Source: Streptomyces actinomycinicus
GTDB lineage: Bacteria > Actinomycetota > Actinomycetes > Streptomycetales > Streptomycetaceae
NCBI RefSeq assembly: GCF_016741775.1
Contig: NZ_JAERRK010000007.1
Span: 62,001-126,000 of the forward strand
Direction of reading: 5' to 3'
Length of the DNA: 64,000 nt
The notes beneath the pieces were generated by a model. It saw only the letters and a list, made by a program, of their open reading frames with translations, did not search any database and was not told where the DNA came from. Of this stretch, positions 24,503-33,794 are shown in pieces (within the stretch, counting starts at the first letter, position 1; every line of letters begins with the position of its first letter). The position numbers and the translations under genes were made by a program.

Positions 24503-24532
24503 GTTGACACCTTCAATGCCACTATCGTAACT
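24503..24532 (+). promoter_or_regulatory. Promoter of the VOC/DHFR-like operon
   Basis: TTGACA at 24503-24508 and TAACTT at 24527-24532 with 18-bp spacing match the actinomycete housekeeping promoter pattern. The transcription start would lie inside the adjacent palindrome. Confidence 0.65.
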
Positions 24533-24547
24533 TTACGTCAAACGTAA
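24531..24547. promoter_or_regulatory. Likely TetR operator
   Basis: A perfect palindrome, tttacgt-caa-acgtaaa, overlaps the end of the -10 box and the probable transcription start. Its place between the divergent regulator and its target operon makes it the best operator candidate. Confidence 0.7.
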
Positions 24548-24591
24548 ATTTCTCTCCCGCCGCTCACTCACCCCGAACTGAAGGATCCTGC

Positions 24592-24981
24592 GTGCAGATC
24601 ACCGCTTCCACCGTCTCCCTCACCGTCGACGACGTGGCCGCGTCCAGCTCCTTCTTCACCACCCACCTCGGCTATGAGGAGCGCATGGCCGCCGACGGGT
24701 TCTCCTCGCTGAGCCGTCCCGACGCCGCGGCCGACATAGTCCTTTTGCGCCGCGGCATGGAGGTTCTGCCGGCCGACCAGCGTGATCAGCGCGCCAGCGG
24801 CCTCATCCTCGCGTTCACCCTCGAAAGCGGCATCGCCGACGAAGAGGACAGGCTCCGGACCGCGGGCGTCGACATCACCCTGCCACTGCGTGAAGAGCCC
24901 TGGGGCGAACGCCTCTTCCAAATCACCGACCCCAACGGTGTGGTCGTCCAGTTCGTGGAGTGGGCCTCCCCCACGGCATGA
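24592..24981 (+). CDS. VOC family protein (glyoxalase/bleomycin-resistance fold)
   Basis: 129 residues. Two beta-alpha-beta-beta-beta modules are visible: TVSLTVDDVAASSSFFTTHL at the start, and WGERLFQITDPNGVVVQFVE near the end, with the terminal Glu as a typical metal ligand. Members bind or isomerise small toxic compounds. GTG start at 24592. First gene after the TetR-controlled promoter and followed 44 bp later by a reductase-like gene, suggesting a small inducible detoxification unit. Confidence 0.88.
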   Translation: MQITASTVSLTVDDVAASSSFFTTHLGYEERMAADGFSSLSRPDAAADIVLLRRGMEVLPADQRDQRASGLILAFTLESGIADEEDRLRTAGVDITLPLREEPWGERLFQITDPNGVVVQFVEWASPTA

Positions 24982-25025
24982 CCTGCGGCACCGCAGACAA
25001 GACGACCACTTCACGAAGGGCACTC

Positions 25026-25637
25026 ATGCGCAAGGTCGTGTACTACATCGCCTCCACCCTCGACGGCTTCATCGCCGGACCGGACGGCGCGGACCCCACC
25101 GGCCCCGACGGCTTTTGGCCGATAGCCCCGGACTACATCCAGTACCTGGCCACCACGTACCCCGAAACCCTGCCCGCCGCGGCCCGCAAGGCGCTGGGCA
25201 TCACAGCCGAGAGCACCCGTTTCGACACCGTCCTCGAGGGCCGCAAGAGCTACGAGATCGGCCTGGCGGCCGGCGTCCCGGACGCCTACCCGCACCTGCG
25301 TCACCTCGTCTTCTCGCGAACGCTCACCCAATTGCCCGCTCCGGCCGTGGAACTCGTCGCCGACGATCCCGCAGCGAAGGTCCGCGAGATCAAGCGGGAA
25401 ACCGGAAAGGACATCTGGCTGCTCGGCGGGGCGGAACTGGCGAGCGCGCTCTACTCGGAGATCGACCGGCTGATCGTCAAGCTCAGCCCGCTCACCATCG
25501 GGGACGGCATACCCCTGTTCTCCCGCAACGCGGCCTTCGACCCCCGCCTCTGGCAGCTCACCGACCACACCGCACTGGAGAGTGGCGCTGTCTTCCTCAC
25601 CTACGACCGCGCGCCCGACTCCGAGGCGCAGGGCTAG
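25026..25637 (+). CDS. Dihydrofolate reductase/RibD C-terminal family protein
   Basis: 203 residues. MRKVVYYIASTLDGFIAGPD is the standard start of this family (YyaP/YwjB type). TVLEGRKSYEIG binds the cofactor region, and DIWLLGGAELASALYSEIDR, then LSPLTIGDGIPLF, form the NADPH-binding core. Likely a cytoplasmic NADPH-dependent reductase of unknown substrate. ATG at 25026. Second gene of the TetR-regulated unit. Confidence 0.9.
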   Translation: MRKVVYYIASTLDGFIAGPDGADPTGPDGFWPIAPDYIQYLATTYPETLPAAARKALGITAESTRFDTVLEGRKSYEIGLAAGVPDAYPHLRHLVFSRTLTQLPAPAVELVADDPAAKVREIKRETGKDIWLLGGAELASALYSEIDRLIVKLSPLTIGDGIPLFSRNAAFDPRLWQLTDHTALESGAVFLTYDRAPDSEAQG

Positions 25638-25991
25638 GGCCTCTCCTGGTGAGGTCCGTGCGCGCTCCGTGTGTACCCGGGGAGCCCGCACGCTCGGCCT
25701 CGTCCCTGCATCCGCCGACCGCCGGACGCGCAGGCCGTGCCCTTTCAAGCGCATTCCGGCCTGCCGTCCCGGACGGTCGCGTCCACGGTGCGCCGGCGAC
25801 GTCGAGCATGTGACTTGCGGGCGGTGAGCTTGAGGTGATCCTGCGGGGCCGGAGCATCGGCCCGGACCTGGGAGGCGCCCGATGGGCGCCTCCCAGCCGA
25901 AGTCGGCGGCGAGGAGAGCGAAAGGACTCGTTTCAGGAGAGGAATTGAGAAGGAAGCCCCTTCATGGCCTCGCCTTGGACAACGCTAGCAC
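25638..25991. other. Convergent intergenic region
   Basis: About 350 bp between the reductase-like gene and the end of the large minus-strand gene. Apart from the hairpin at 25870-25894, nothing is recognised. Confidence 0.45.
25870..25894. terminator. Strong hairpin between convergent genes
   Basis: A perfect 11-bp stem, gggaggcgccc-gat-gggcgcctccc. It lies about 98 bp past the stop of the minus-strand gene at 25992 and about 230 bp past the plus-strand reductase. Confidence 0.75.
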
Positions 25992-28163
25992 TCAGCCCGG
26001 GATCAGGTCGCGCAGATTTTCGAGGGTAATGATCCGGGAGTCCGGATGCAGTCCCTCGGGACGCGCGAGACCGATGTACGTCACCGGCTCGTCCGGGACC
26101 GGTTCGCCGTCCCACAGGTCCACGGTCGTGGTGTCACCGGACATCAGGTCGACCAGGTACCTCACGGTCAACTGCTCGCGCTCCACGATGGCGCGCACCA
26201 CCTTGGCCACCGATACCTGATTCTCCTCCACCCGGTTGGCCGACGAGATGCCCTTCAGGTACAGGTGCAGCCATTTCGCGCGCCACCGGCCGTCGTCCCC
26301 GCGCCGGAACACCAGCGGCAGCGCCACCCGGCCCACCCCACGCAGCTCCGACTTCATCCGCACGGTACGCGGTTCGAATGGCCGGCCCTTCTGTTCACCG
26401 TCGCGCAGCATGAAGCCGAAGAACGACTCCTCAACCTCGTCGAAGCCTTCGCCGGCGTAGATGTTGACCTGCGGAACGATGAACGCGCTGCGCACTCGGC
26501 CGAGGGACAGGTCGATGAACTCCGAGGCCCCCTCGGGCGCCTCGGTGACGTCGCCGGAGTGCGCGCCCCCGACGGCCTTGAGGGACGTGTAGGAGAGCCA
26601 GGAATCGGTGCTGTAGTCCGTGTGGAGAAGCAGCGCCGACAGGTCGTAGTCGGTGCGTTCCCCGGTCTCTTTCCAGTACACGAAGAAGCGCAGTCGTTCG
26701 CCGTCGACCGCGGAGACGGACCCTCGCGGCAGTACGCCGAGCCCGGCCGCGGTCGCCCGGCCGCTGAGCGGAAGCGCCACGTCGAGGACATCGGGGTCGA
26801 GCAGCAGCCGGCTCGGCGCCGGGAGCCGGCGACGCATCTCGGCGTCGAGGGCGGCGATCAGGCGGTCGCGGGCGGCGGCCGGTACCGGCGGCCGGACGTC
26901 GGGGGTCACCCAGGCGCGGCCCCGGCGGTTGACGAAGATGCGGGGCTCGCCGCTCTCCCGTGCCCGGTTGTGCAGGTGCTCGCGCACCGAGAGCACGACC
27001 CGGCCGGAGACCTCGTGAGCGACCTGCACCGCGGCGGCCACCACCGCGTCGCGTTCCTCCTGGTCGGCGGCGATGCGCAGCAGGAGGTCCAGGGCGCGGA
27101 ACAGCTTGCCGGGAGCGGACTTCAGCAGCTGCACCGCACCGAGGACGTCGGACGCGTCGAGCAGCTCCTCGATCCGGCTGTCGAAGGACCGCGCCTCCTT
27201 CTCGCCCCGCGCGACCGCGAACACATCGGCGGCGTGCGGCCAGCGCGGGTACTCGTGCGGGTGGAGGCGCTCGCCCAGCCGCTTGAAGGGCTCCCGGTGT
27301 GCGTGCACGTCGGCGAGCTTCGCGGGGCTGGCCGCGATCACGGCGTCCAGACCCGCGAGCAGCCCCCGGCGCAGCGGCCGCGACAGCGTCCGGAACCGGG
27401 TCGGCTCCTGCAGCGTCACGTCGCCGCCCGACAGCGCGCAGGCCAGCCGCAGTACATCGGTGACGGTGTCGAGGAGGAGGTCCGCGCCGACGGCGAGCCT
27501 GGCCTCGTTGACGACCGCCCGGTTCTCCCGCACCGGGATCGCCTCCGGCTGGGGGCCGAGCGCGCACCGCTCGGCGAGTGCCTTCAGGTCGCGCAGGTCG
27601 TCCTCGCCCAGCGGGGTGGTGCTGCCTGCGAAGGCCAGATACAGGTCGGTGAGTTCGTCGTCCAGGTCACGGCCGAGATGCAGGACGGTGACCCGGTCAC
27701 CCGCCGAGGCGATCAGTTCGTCCTGTGCCGCGAGCATGTCCTCGTAGGTGTGCTGGTATCGGCCGTACGCGGGGAGGCTGAGCAGGTCCAGCACACCGTG
27801 GGCCAGCTGTGTCAGCACGTTCTCGCGTGAGTGGTCGTCGCCGAGCGCTTTCGCCACACACCGCATCCAGAACTCTTCGGTGTCCGGCACGTTCGCCGGG
27901 AAGTCGATGAAGTACGAGTTGTGCCGGACGTGGTCGCCCACCATCTCGCTCACGGTGCGCAGCGTCCGCCGGGCGGTGTGCACGACCACGGCCTCGGACA
28001 GCCCCGACAGCCGCTCCAGCAGCTCCGCCGAGAGCTTGAAGCCCACGGACGCCAGCGCCGCGTCGAACTGCCGTGCGGCAACGGCTCCGTTTCCGGCGGA
28101 GCCCTTGGGGCTGGGAAGGCGGTGGGTGTGCCGGATGACCAGCGATTCGAAACTGTGCGCCAT
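25992..28163 (-). CDS. Large TerD-domain protein (SCO0854/MXAN_6230-like, RING cysteines not seen)
   Basis: 723 residues. The N-terminal 430 residues are helical and follow the layout of the MXAN_6230/SCO0854 family (VRHNSYFIDFPANVPDTEEF; RPLRRGLLAGLDAVIAA; FKRLGERLHPHEYP). The C-terminal third is a TerD-like domain: DYDLSALLLHTDYSTDSWLS, SEFIDLSLGRVRSAFIVPQV and NIYAGEGF. TerD proteins bind calcium and function in tellurite resistance and stress responses. The RING-type cysteine cluster usually found in SCO0854 relatives is not present. No signal peptide. The gene is alone, ending before a strong hairpin. Confidence 0.8.
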   Translation of the reverse strand: MAHSFESLVIRHTHRLPSPKGSAGNGAVAARQFDAALASVGFKLSAELLERLSGLSEAVVVHTARRTLRTVSEMVGDHVRHNSYFIDFPANVPDTEEFWMRCVAKALGDDHSRENVLTQLAHGVLDLLSLPAYGRYQHTYEDMLAAQDELIASAGDRVTVLHLGRDLDDELTDLYLAFAGSTTPLGEDDLRDLKALAERCALGPQPEAIPVRENRAVVNEARLAVGADLLLDTVTDVLRLACALSGGDVTLQEPTRFRTLSRPLRRGLLAGLDAVIAASPAKLADVHAHREPFKRLGERLHPHEYPRWPHAADVFAVARGEKEARSFDSRIEELLDASDVLGAVQLLKSAPGKLFRALDLLLRIAADQEERDAVVAAAVQVAHEVSGRVVLSVREHLHNRARESGEPRIFVNRRGRAWVTPDVRPPVPAAARDRLIAALDAEMRRRLPAPSRLLLDPDVLDVALPLSGRATAAGLGVLPRGSVSAVDGERLRFFVYWKETGERTDYDLSALLLHTDYSTDSWLSYTSLKAVGGAHSGDVTEAPEGASEFIDLSLGRVRSAFIVPQVNIYAGEGFDEVEESFFGFMLRDGEQKGRPFEPRTVRMKSELRGVGRVALPLVFRRGDDGRWRAKWLHLYLKGISSANRVEENQVSVAKVVRAIVEREQLTVRYLVDLMSGDTTTVDLWDGEPVPDEPVTYIGLARPEGLHPDSRIITLENLRDLIPG

Positions 28164-28764
28164 TCAGGGATGATCGCAGAGGTGCGCGAGCCGGTGCACA
28201 GGAGTTTTTGCCACACGCCACTCGTCGCGGTTGTGGCCGACCAAGAGGTCCATCTCGCGGGCCGCGCCCGTCTCGGCCTGCCTGGAGGTGGTGGGCAGCG
28301 CGTCACCGTCGGCGACTGAGGCTGTGGCAGATGGTACCGGGGGGTGCCGATGTCCGCGGTGCCGTGCGGCTTCCGGCCGCCGGGGGCTGGGTGTCCAGGT
28401 CCGGCCGGTCCACGGCCGCGCGCCTCTCCGAGGGGAAGTTCCGGCCGCTGCCGACCTCGGCGGGCCCCGGGCCCGGCCCGCCGGCCCAAGGCATGGTCGT
28501 GACCCTGGCCCTGGCCCTGGTCCTGACCCTGACCCTGACCCTGGCCCTGGCCGCAGGCCTTCCCGGGCGAGCAGCACGTCGGCTGGCGCCGGGCCAGCAC
28601 ACAGGACACCCTCGATATCTGTGGTGAATGACCCACTTGGTTCGTAACAGGCCCTGCGTGAGATTCCATGTCGAGGCAGACGAACCCGGCAGAGAGGATG
28701 GGTATGTGTGACGTTGCAGCACGCTCCCCCGGTGAGAGCCATTACTTTCAGACCGACCCGAGCC
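28164..28764. other. Gene-poor stretch with a hexanucleotide repeat
   Basis: About 600 bp upstream of the TerD-domain gene and containing its promoter. No gene is supported. The hexamer array at 28501-28554 is the only structure seen. Confidence 0.45.
28501..28554. repeat. Hexanucleotide microsatellite, nine units
   Basis: Nine consecutive 6-bp units of the type gaccct, ggccct or ggtcct. Such slippage-prone arrays are uncommon in this genome type and here lie in non-coding DNA. Confidence 0.85.
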
Positions 28765-29068
28765 CAGCCGTGAGCCTGTACGAGTGCCCAGGTATGAGCT
28801 GCCGCACGGCGAGAGCGAACCGGACACCGCCTGTCAGGTCGTGCACGACGAGCTGATTCTCGCCGGCACCGCCAGTCAGAACCTGGTGACGTTCGCCGAA
28901 CCCAAGGCCCGACGGCTGAGCCGCGTGCGCCGAGAAGGAACGCGATCAACGGGGACGGGTATCCGCGGATCGCGGAACTCGCCCTCCGGTGCGTGCACAC
29001 CCCTCACCCGGATGACGAGGCCGGTGGCTGCGCTCACGGCGCGGAGACCAAGAACACCGACCACCCCG
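28765..29068 (+). pseudogene. Glutamate decarboxylase N-terminal remnant, frameshifted
   Basis: One frame reads VRVPRYELPHGESEPDTACQ, VVHDELILAGTASQNLVTF and EPKARRL, which is the N-terminal region of bacterial glutamate decarboxylase (family: QVVHDELxLDGxxxxNLATF). After a frameshift near 28925 a second frame gives NAINGDGYPRIAELALRCVH and HPDDEAGGCAHG, corresponding to the next part of the enzyme (YPxxAELExRCVxML) with residues lost. The PLP-binding half of the gene is absent. It is a decayed acid-stress gene. Confidence 0.75.
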
Positions 29069-29147
29069 GCCGCCAGTGACGACAGAGCCCGAACCGCCGG
29101 CCCGGCATGAACCGGAGAGGGCCGGCCGACCCCTCTGGAGGAATGCC

Positions 29148-30017
29148 GTGTGCCGTCTTTTCGGCCTCAGCAGCGCCCCGCGCCCCACCCACGCCACCTT
29201 CTGGCTCCTGGACGCCCCCGACAGCCTGAGCCGGCAGAGCCACCGCGACCCCGACGGCACCGGCCTCGGCCACTTCTCCGCCGACGGCACCCCGCGCATC
29301 GACAAGGCGCCCATCGCCGCCTACCGCGACCGCGCCTTCGCCGAGGAGGCCCGCGATGTCGAGTCCGCCACCTTCATCGCCCACGTCCGCTTCGCCTCCA
29401 CCGGAAGCCTGGATGTCCGCAACACCCATCCCTTCGAGCAGGACGGGCGACTCCTCGCCCACAACGGGGTCGTCGAGGGCCTGGACACGCTCGACGACCA
29501 CCTGGGCGATGACCGGTCACTCGTGAAGGGCGACACCGACTCCGAGCGGGTCTTCGCCCTGATCACACGGGAGACCCGGCGGCACGGCGGTGACGTCACC
29601 GAGGGCATCCGGCACGCCGCCCGCTGGATCGCCGGCAACCTGCCCGTCTACGCCCTCAACCTGATCCTCATCACCCCCGAGGAGCTGTGGGCGCTGCGCT
29701 ATCCGGACACCCACGACCTGTACGTCCTCGAGCGCCGGGCGGGCGGCCAGCATGGCAGCCGGCACCTCGACCACAGCGGCACCCACGGTCGCATGCGCAT
29801 CCACTCGTCGCACCTCGCCGAGCACCCCGCCGTCGTCGTCGCCAGCGAGCGTATGGACGACAACCCGCACTGGCGCGAGATGGAGCCCGGCGAACTGCTC
29901 CACGTCGGCCCCGACCTCCACCTCACCCGCCAGATCGTCCTTCCCGGTCCTCCAGCTCACCAGCTCACCCTCGACGACCTCCACCCAGAGGCAGCCGCTT
30001 CCCAGAGGACTGCCTGA
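29148..30017 (+). CDS. Class II glutamine amidotransferase
   Basis: 289 residues with GTG start. The sequence starts MCRLFGLSSAPRPTHATFWL: Cys2 becomes the N-terminal nucleophile. FIAHVRFASTGSLDVRNTHP, LLAHNGVVEGLD and KGDTDSERVFALI are the standard glutaminase-site motifs. It is a stand-alone amidotransferase of the YafJ/EgtC-like type, hydrolysing glutamine or gamma-glutamyl amides in the cytoplasm. GGAGG lies 6 bases upstream of the GTG at 29148, which fixes the start. Isolated gene; the acceptor pathway is unknown. Confidence 0.9.
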   Translation: MCRLFGLSSAPRPTHATFWLLDAPDSLSRQSHRDPDGTGLGHFSADGTPRIDKAPIAAYRDRAFAEEARDVESATFIAHVRFASTGSLDVRNTHPFEQDGRLLAHNGVVEGLDTLDDHLGDDRSLVKGDTDSERVFALITRETRRHGGDVTEGIRHAARWIAGNLPVYALNLILITPEELWALRYPDTHDLYVLERRAGGQHGSRHLDHSGTHGRMRIHSSHLAEHPAVVVASERMDDNPHWREMEPGELLHVGPDLHLTRQIVLPGPPAHQLTLDDLHPEAAASQRTA

Positions 30018-30128
30018 GGGTGCCCGCACCCCAGCAAGAGACCCGGCCGGCCAGGTCGGCGAGGTCGGCGAGGTCGGCGAAGCCGCTCAGGTTCGACGCG
30101 TTGTAGTTGTTGCCGAGTACCGGGTCAG

Positions 30129-30470
30129 TTGGCCCAGGCTGAGCGTGGCGAGGTCCGCGAGGCCAGCCAGCCCGCGCTCCGTCAGATCGGCCGGGTCCCC
30201 CCACTGCCCGTGCTGGTGGCTGAGCCCGCTCAGCACGAGGGGAGCCGGGACCGCGACGCCCTGGCGTCGATCACCGCGCCCACCTTGGTGGTCGTGGGTC
30301 GCCACTATTTCATCTGCGGCCCGTGCTGGGCCGGTGCACTCCACGAAGGAATTCCCGGGTCCCGGCTTCTCGAACTCGAGGACAGCGGCCACTTCGGTCG
30401 CATCGAGGAGCCGGAGGCCTTTGCCCGCGCGGTCGCCGGTTTCGTCGGCGCCACCGCCGCGACCGCATGA
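30129..30470 (+). pseudogene. C-terminal piece of an alpha/beta hydrolase
   Basis: ALASITAPTLVVVGRHYFIC and PGSRLLELEDSGHFGRIEEP match the last third of proline-iminopeptidase-like alpha/beta hydrolases, with the acid and the catalytic His (SGHF). The upstream part, with the nucleophile Ser, is missing, and the preceding sequence is repetitive (gtcggcgag repeats near 30060). Almost certainly non-functional. Confidence 0.65.
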
Positions 30471-30607
30471 CGGCCACCGGACGGCGGACGCCCCGGGCGT
30501 CAGGTACTCCGATCCGGACTCGCAGACAGCAGGTGGACCGCGCGCGGCATCTTTCTCGCGGCGGCGATCCAGAATCAGGGTGCGGCCTGCGGGCCGCTAC
30601 GGAGGGG

Positions 30608-32923
30608 GTGGGCTCCATAACTGGACGTGCCGGTTTCGGGGAGGTGCTGCGCGGTCATCGGCGCGCGGCGCAGCTGACGTTGGAGCAGTTGGCAGAGTTG
30701 TCGGGGGTCAGTGCCCGGGCTCTGTCGGACATGGAGCGCGGAAGGAGCAAGGGTCCTCAGCATCGGAGCGTGACGGCTGTGGCGGAAGCGCTCGGCCTGG
30801 AAGGCGATGTCCGTCAGCGGTTCGTGGATCTTGCGCGCGACGGCCGGCTGCGCGACCACTGGTTGCGTCCGAGCGGGTTGTGTGAACTGCCGCGGTCGGT
30901 GGCGGACTTCACCGGTCGCGCAGGCGAACTGATGTGGGTGAGCGAGCTGGTGTACGCCGAGAGCGCGCCTGGTGTCGGACTGGTAGGGCTGGTCACCGGT
31001 TCGGCGGGGCTCGGGAAGACGACGTTCGCCGTCCGCGCTGCGCATTCCCTGCGGGCGAGCTTTCCCGGCGGGGTCTTCTTCCTCGACCTGTTCGGGATGT
31101 CCCAGCGGCCCTTGGCGGCTCATGACGCGCTGGGTTTGCTCCTGAGCGCTCTCGGTGTCCCGGACACGGAGGTCCCGGGGGATGCCCGGGGGCGGGCGTC
31201 CTTGTACCGGTCGCTGATGCGGGACAGGCGCGTTCTGGTCGTCCTCGATGACGCCGGTACCGAGGAGCAGGTGCGGGCGCTGCTGCCGGGCGGGGGTGCG
31301 GGCCGTCTGCTGATCACCGCCCGGCGCCTGCTGGCGGGTCTGGAAGGGGTGCGCAGGCTCGTCCTCGGACCGCTGCCCTTGGCGGAGTCCAGGGAGCTGC
31401 TGGCCGGGATCCTGGGCGAACGTGCCGTATCCGATGAGGAGTCGGCCCTCACCCGGCTCGCTGACGTGTGCGGCGGTCTGCCTCTGGCACTGCGGATCAT
31501 CGGGAACCGGCTGGTCAGCCGGCCGGATTGGGCCGCCTCCGAACTCGCTGCCCGGCTGGCCGACGAGGAACGCCGTCTCGATCAGTTCACCGCTGGTGAC
31601 CTCAAGGTCGCCGGGGCCTTTCTGATGTCGTACGAGCAACTCGCGCCAACCGCGCGGCGGGTGTTCCGCCGGCTCGCGGCCGTACCGGGCCGGGACGTCG
31701 ACGCGGCGGTGGCGGCTGCCGCCGGCGGCTTACCGATAGAGGACGCCTGGGACGCTCTCGACGACCTCGTCGACCTGGGTCTGCTGACCGACGGCGGCGC
31801 CGGCCGCTACGGCTTCCATGACCTGGTTCGCCTGTTCGCGCGGGAGCGGCTGCGGGAGGAGGAGGCCGTGGCCGAGTACGAGGCCCTGACGGGCAGGGTG
31901 ACTTCGTGGCTGCTGCGGATGGCCACCATGGCCGGGCGGTGGTTCGAACCCGGGTACGGCCGCCCCGAGCGGCCCGATCCGGATCTGGCGGTTCTCTCCT
32001 CCGCCGGGGAGGCCGAACGGTGGCTGCGGCTGAACGCGGACAACTGGCTGGGCGCGATGACCGCGGCGGCGCAGCGCGGCGATCACACCCTCGTCCTGGA
32101 CTGCGCGGAGTCCATGCACTGGTTCTCCGACCGGTGGTCGCACAGCCCGCACTGGCACGAGGTCTTCACGCTCGGAGCGCAGGCAGCCGCGGCTCTGGGC
32201 GACCGGGCACAACAAGCCACTCAGATGAACTACCTCGCCTGGGTCCAGTCGGTACCGCCCAGCGATCCCCAGGAATCCATGCGGTACGCCGCCGAAGCGC
32301 TGGACCTGGCCACACAGAGCGGCGCCACGGCACAGATCGCCTGGTCACACCAGTACACCGCACAGGCGCTGCGCATGCTCGGCCGACTCGACGAGGCCGT
32401 AGCTTCGGCATCCCGGGCTGCCGAAGCCTTCAAGGCCATCGGCGACATCGACGCGCACGTCCAGTGCCTCGCCACCATCGGCAACTGCCGGCGTGACGAG
32501 GGGCAATACCCCGAGGCCCTGGAGCAGTACCTCGAACTGCTCGCTCTGATCGACGACGAGGAATCCGGGATGACACCGGGCATCGCGGCGCACAGCCGCG
32601 TCCGGACACTGATCCAAATCGGACGCTGCCTGGGACGAATCGGCCGGCGTGCCGAAGCGATCACCACGCTCGGCGAGGCGCTCGTCCTCCTGGACACCCT
32701 GCAGGTCTCGAACATCTGGCGGGCCGAGGCGCTGGAAGAGCTGGCCGCCCTGCTGGCGGAGGAAGGCCGGCGCGGTGACAGCCGTCGAACCTACACACGA
32801 GCGGCACAAGCATTCGAGGCGATCGGCGATGCCCAGGCCGCGCTCCGTTGCCAGGCCGAGGCGGCCACGCCTGCTCCGCAAAGGCACAACACCGCTGATC
32901 CCGGCGCCACTTCTGCATGCTGA
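30608..32923 (+). CDS. AfsR-like HTH-NB-ARC-TPR (STAND) regulator
   Basis: 771 residues. An N-terminal XRE-type HTH reads LTLEQLAELSGVSARALSDM and ERG (about 20-70). An NB-ARC ATPase has P-loop GSAGLGKT (131-138), RVLVVLDDAGTEEQVRALLP (Walker B) and CGGLPLALRIIGNRL (GLPL motif). A winged-helix segment and C-terminal TPR repeats (about 480-750) complete the STAND architecture. Such proteins switch on ATP binding and inducer sensing; in Streptomyces they control secondary metabolism or act in conflict systems. GTG at 30608 lies close to GGAGG; a later GTG is possible. No adjacent effector gene is seen, so a regulator is likelier than a defence STAND. Confidence 0.85.
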   Translation: MGSITGRAGFGEVLRGHRRAAQLTLEQLAELSGVSARALSDMERGRSKGPQHRSVTAVAEALGLEGDVRQRFVDLARDGRLRDHWLRPSGLCELPRSVADFTGRAGELMWVSELVYAESAPGVGLVGLVTGSAGLGKTTFAVRAAHSLRASFPGGVFFLDLFGMSQRPLAAHDALGLLLSALGVPDTEVPGDARGRASLYRSLMRDRRVLVVLDDAGTEEQVRALLPGGGAGRLLITARRLLAGLEGVRRLVLGPLPLAESRELLAGILGERAVSDEESALTRLADVCGGLPLALRIIGNRLVSRPDWAASELAARLADEERRLDQFTAGDLKVAGAFLMSYEQLAPTARRVFRRLAAVPGRDVDAAVAAAAGGLPIEDAWDALDDLVDLGLLTDGGAGRYGFHDLVRLFARERLREEEAVAEYEALTGRVTSWLLRMATMAGRWFEPGYGRPERPDPDLAVLSSAGEAERWLRLNADNWLGAMTAAAQRGDHTLVLDCAESMHWFSDRWSHSPHWHEVFTLGAQAAAALGDRAQQATQMNYLAWVQSVPPSDPQESMRYAAEALDLATQSGATAQIAWSHQYTAQALRMLGRLDEAVASASRAAEAFKAIGDIDAHVQCLATIGNCRRDEGQYPEALEQYLELLALIDDEESGMTPGIAAHSRVRTLIQIGRCLGRIGRRAEAITTLGEALVLLDTLQVSNIWRAEALEELAALLAEEGRRGDSRRTYTRAAQAFEAIGDAQAALRCQAEAATPAPQRHNTADPGATSAC

Positions 32924-33010
32924 TCTGCCTGGTCCGTGCGTTTCCCCGCGGGTTGACTTCAGGGCACCGGGGCAGCCACCACGGGCTGTCCCTCCAGCTC
33001 AGGAGCGACC

Positions 33011-33709
33011 ATGGAAACCATCAGGAACATCGTGCTCGTGCACGGTGGCTTCGTGGACGGATCGGGCTGGCAGGGGGTCTACGACCACCTGACCGCCGAC
33101 GGTTACCAAGTGGCCGTCGTCCAGAACCCCACCCTGTCGCTGGCGGGTGACGTCGCCGCCACTCAGCAGATCCTCGACGGTCTCGACGGCCCTGCTGTCC
33201 TGGTCGGCCACTCCTACGGCGGGGCCGTCATCACCGAAGCGGGCAACCACCCGAACGTCGCTGCGCTCGCCTACATCTCGGCGTTCGCCCCCGACAAGGG
33301 CGAGTCGGTCAACACCCTGATCGCCGACCCGCCGCCGGGCGCGCCCGTTCCGCCGATTCTGCCGCCCCGGGACGGTTACCTGTTCCTGGACCGCGAGAAG
33401 TTCGCGGCCTCCTTCGCCGCCGACGTGCCCGAGCACGTTGCGGCATTCATGGCCGCCTCCCAGGTCCCGTGGGGCATCGACGCGCTCGAAGGCGCAATCA
33501 CCCAGCCCGCCTGGCAGAGCAAACCCTCCTGGTACCTGGTCGCCACCGACGACCGCATGATCCCGCCGGCCGCCCAACGCATCATGGCCCAGCGAGCCGG
33601 GGCGACCGTCTCCGAAACCCCGGGCAGCCACGCCGTCTACGTCTCCCGCCCGGCCGTCGTCGCCGCGGTCATCGCCCAGGCCTCCCACGGCGCCGACGGA
33701 CAAGTCTGA
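33011..33709 (+). CDS. Alpha/beta hydrolase
   Basis: 232 residues. IVLVHGGFVDGSGW holds the oxyanion-hole HGG, VGHSYGGAVI the nucleophile Ser68, and TPGSHAVYVSRP the catalytic His. No signal peptide, so cytoplasmic. This type (EstC/pyrethroid hydrolase-like) hydrolyses small esters and is frequently expressed alongside detoxification genes. Followed by a truncated Tat-exported relative. Substrate unknown. Confidence 0.92.
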   Translation: METIRNIVLVHGGFVDGSGWQGVYDHLTADGYQVAVVQNPTLSLAGDVAATQQILDGLDGPAVLVGHSYGGAVITEAGNHPNVAALAYISAFAPDKGESVNTLIADPPPGAPVPPILPPRDGYLFLDREKFAASFAADVPEHVAAFMAASQVPWGIDALEGAITQPAWQSKPSWYLVATDDRMIPPAAQRIMAQRAGATVSETPGSHAVYVSRPAVVAAVIAQASHGADGQV

Positions 33710-33794
33710 CACCGCGGCCCCACGCACCACCCCCTCCGCCCGGTCCGCACCGGGCGGAGGTCCGTCTGCCTGCCGAACACTCCAGGTGACCTCA

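Noticed and set aside
26046..27830. 594-codon plus-strand open frame
   Set aside because: Shadow of the TerD-domain gene, whose strand shows real motifs and codon bias.
30608..32923. Defence-type STAND (Avs-like) NTPase
   Set aside because: The N-terminal domain is a DNA-binding helix-turn-helix and the neighbours are not defence genes; the AfsR-like regulator reading fits better.
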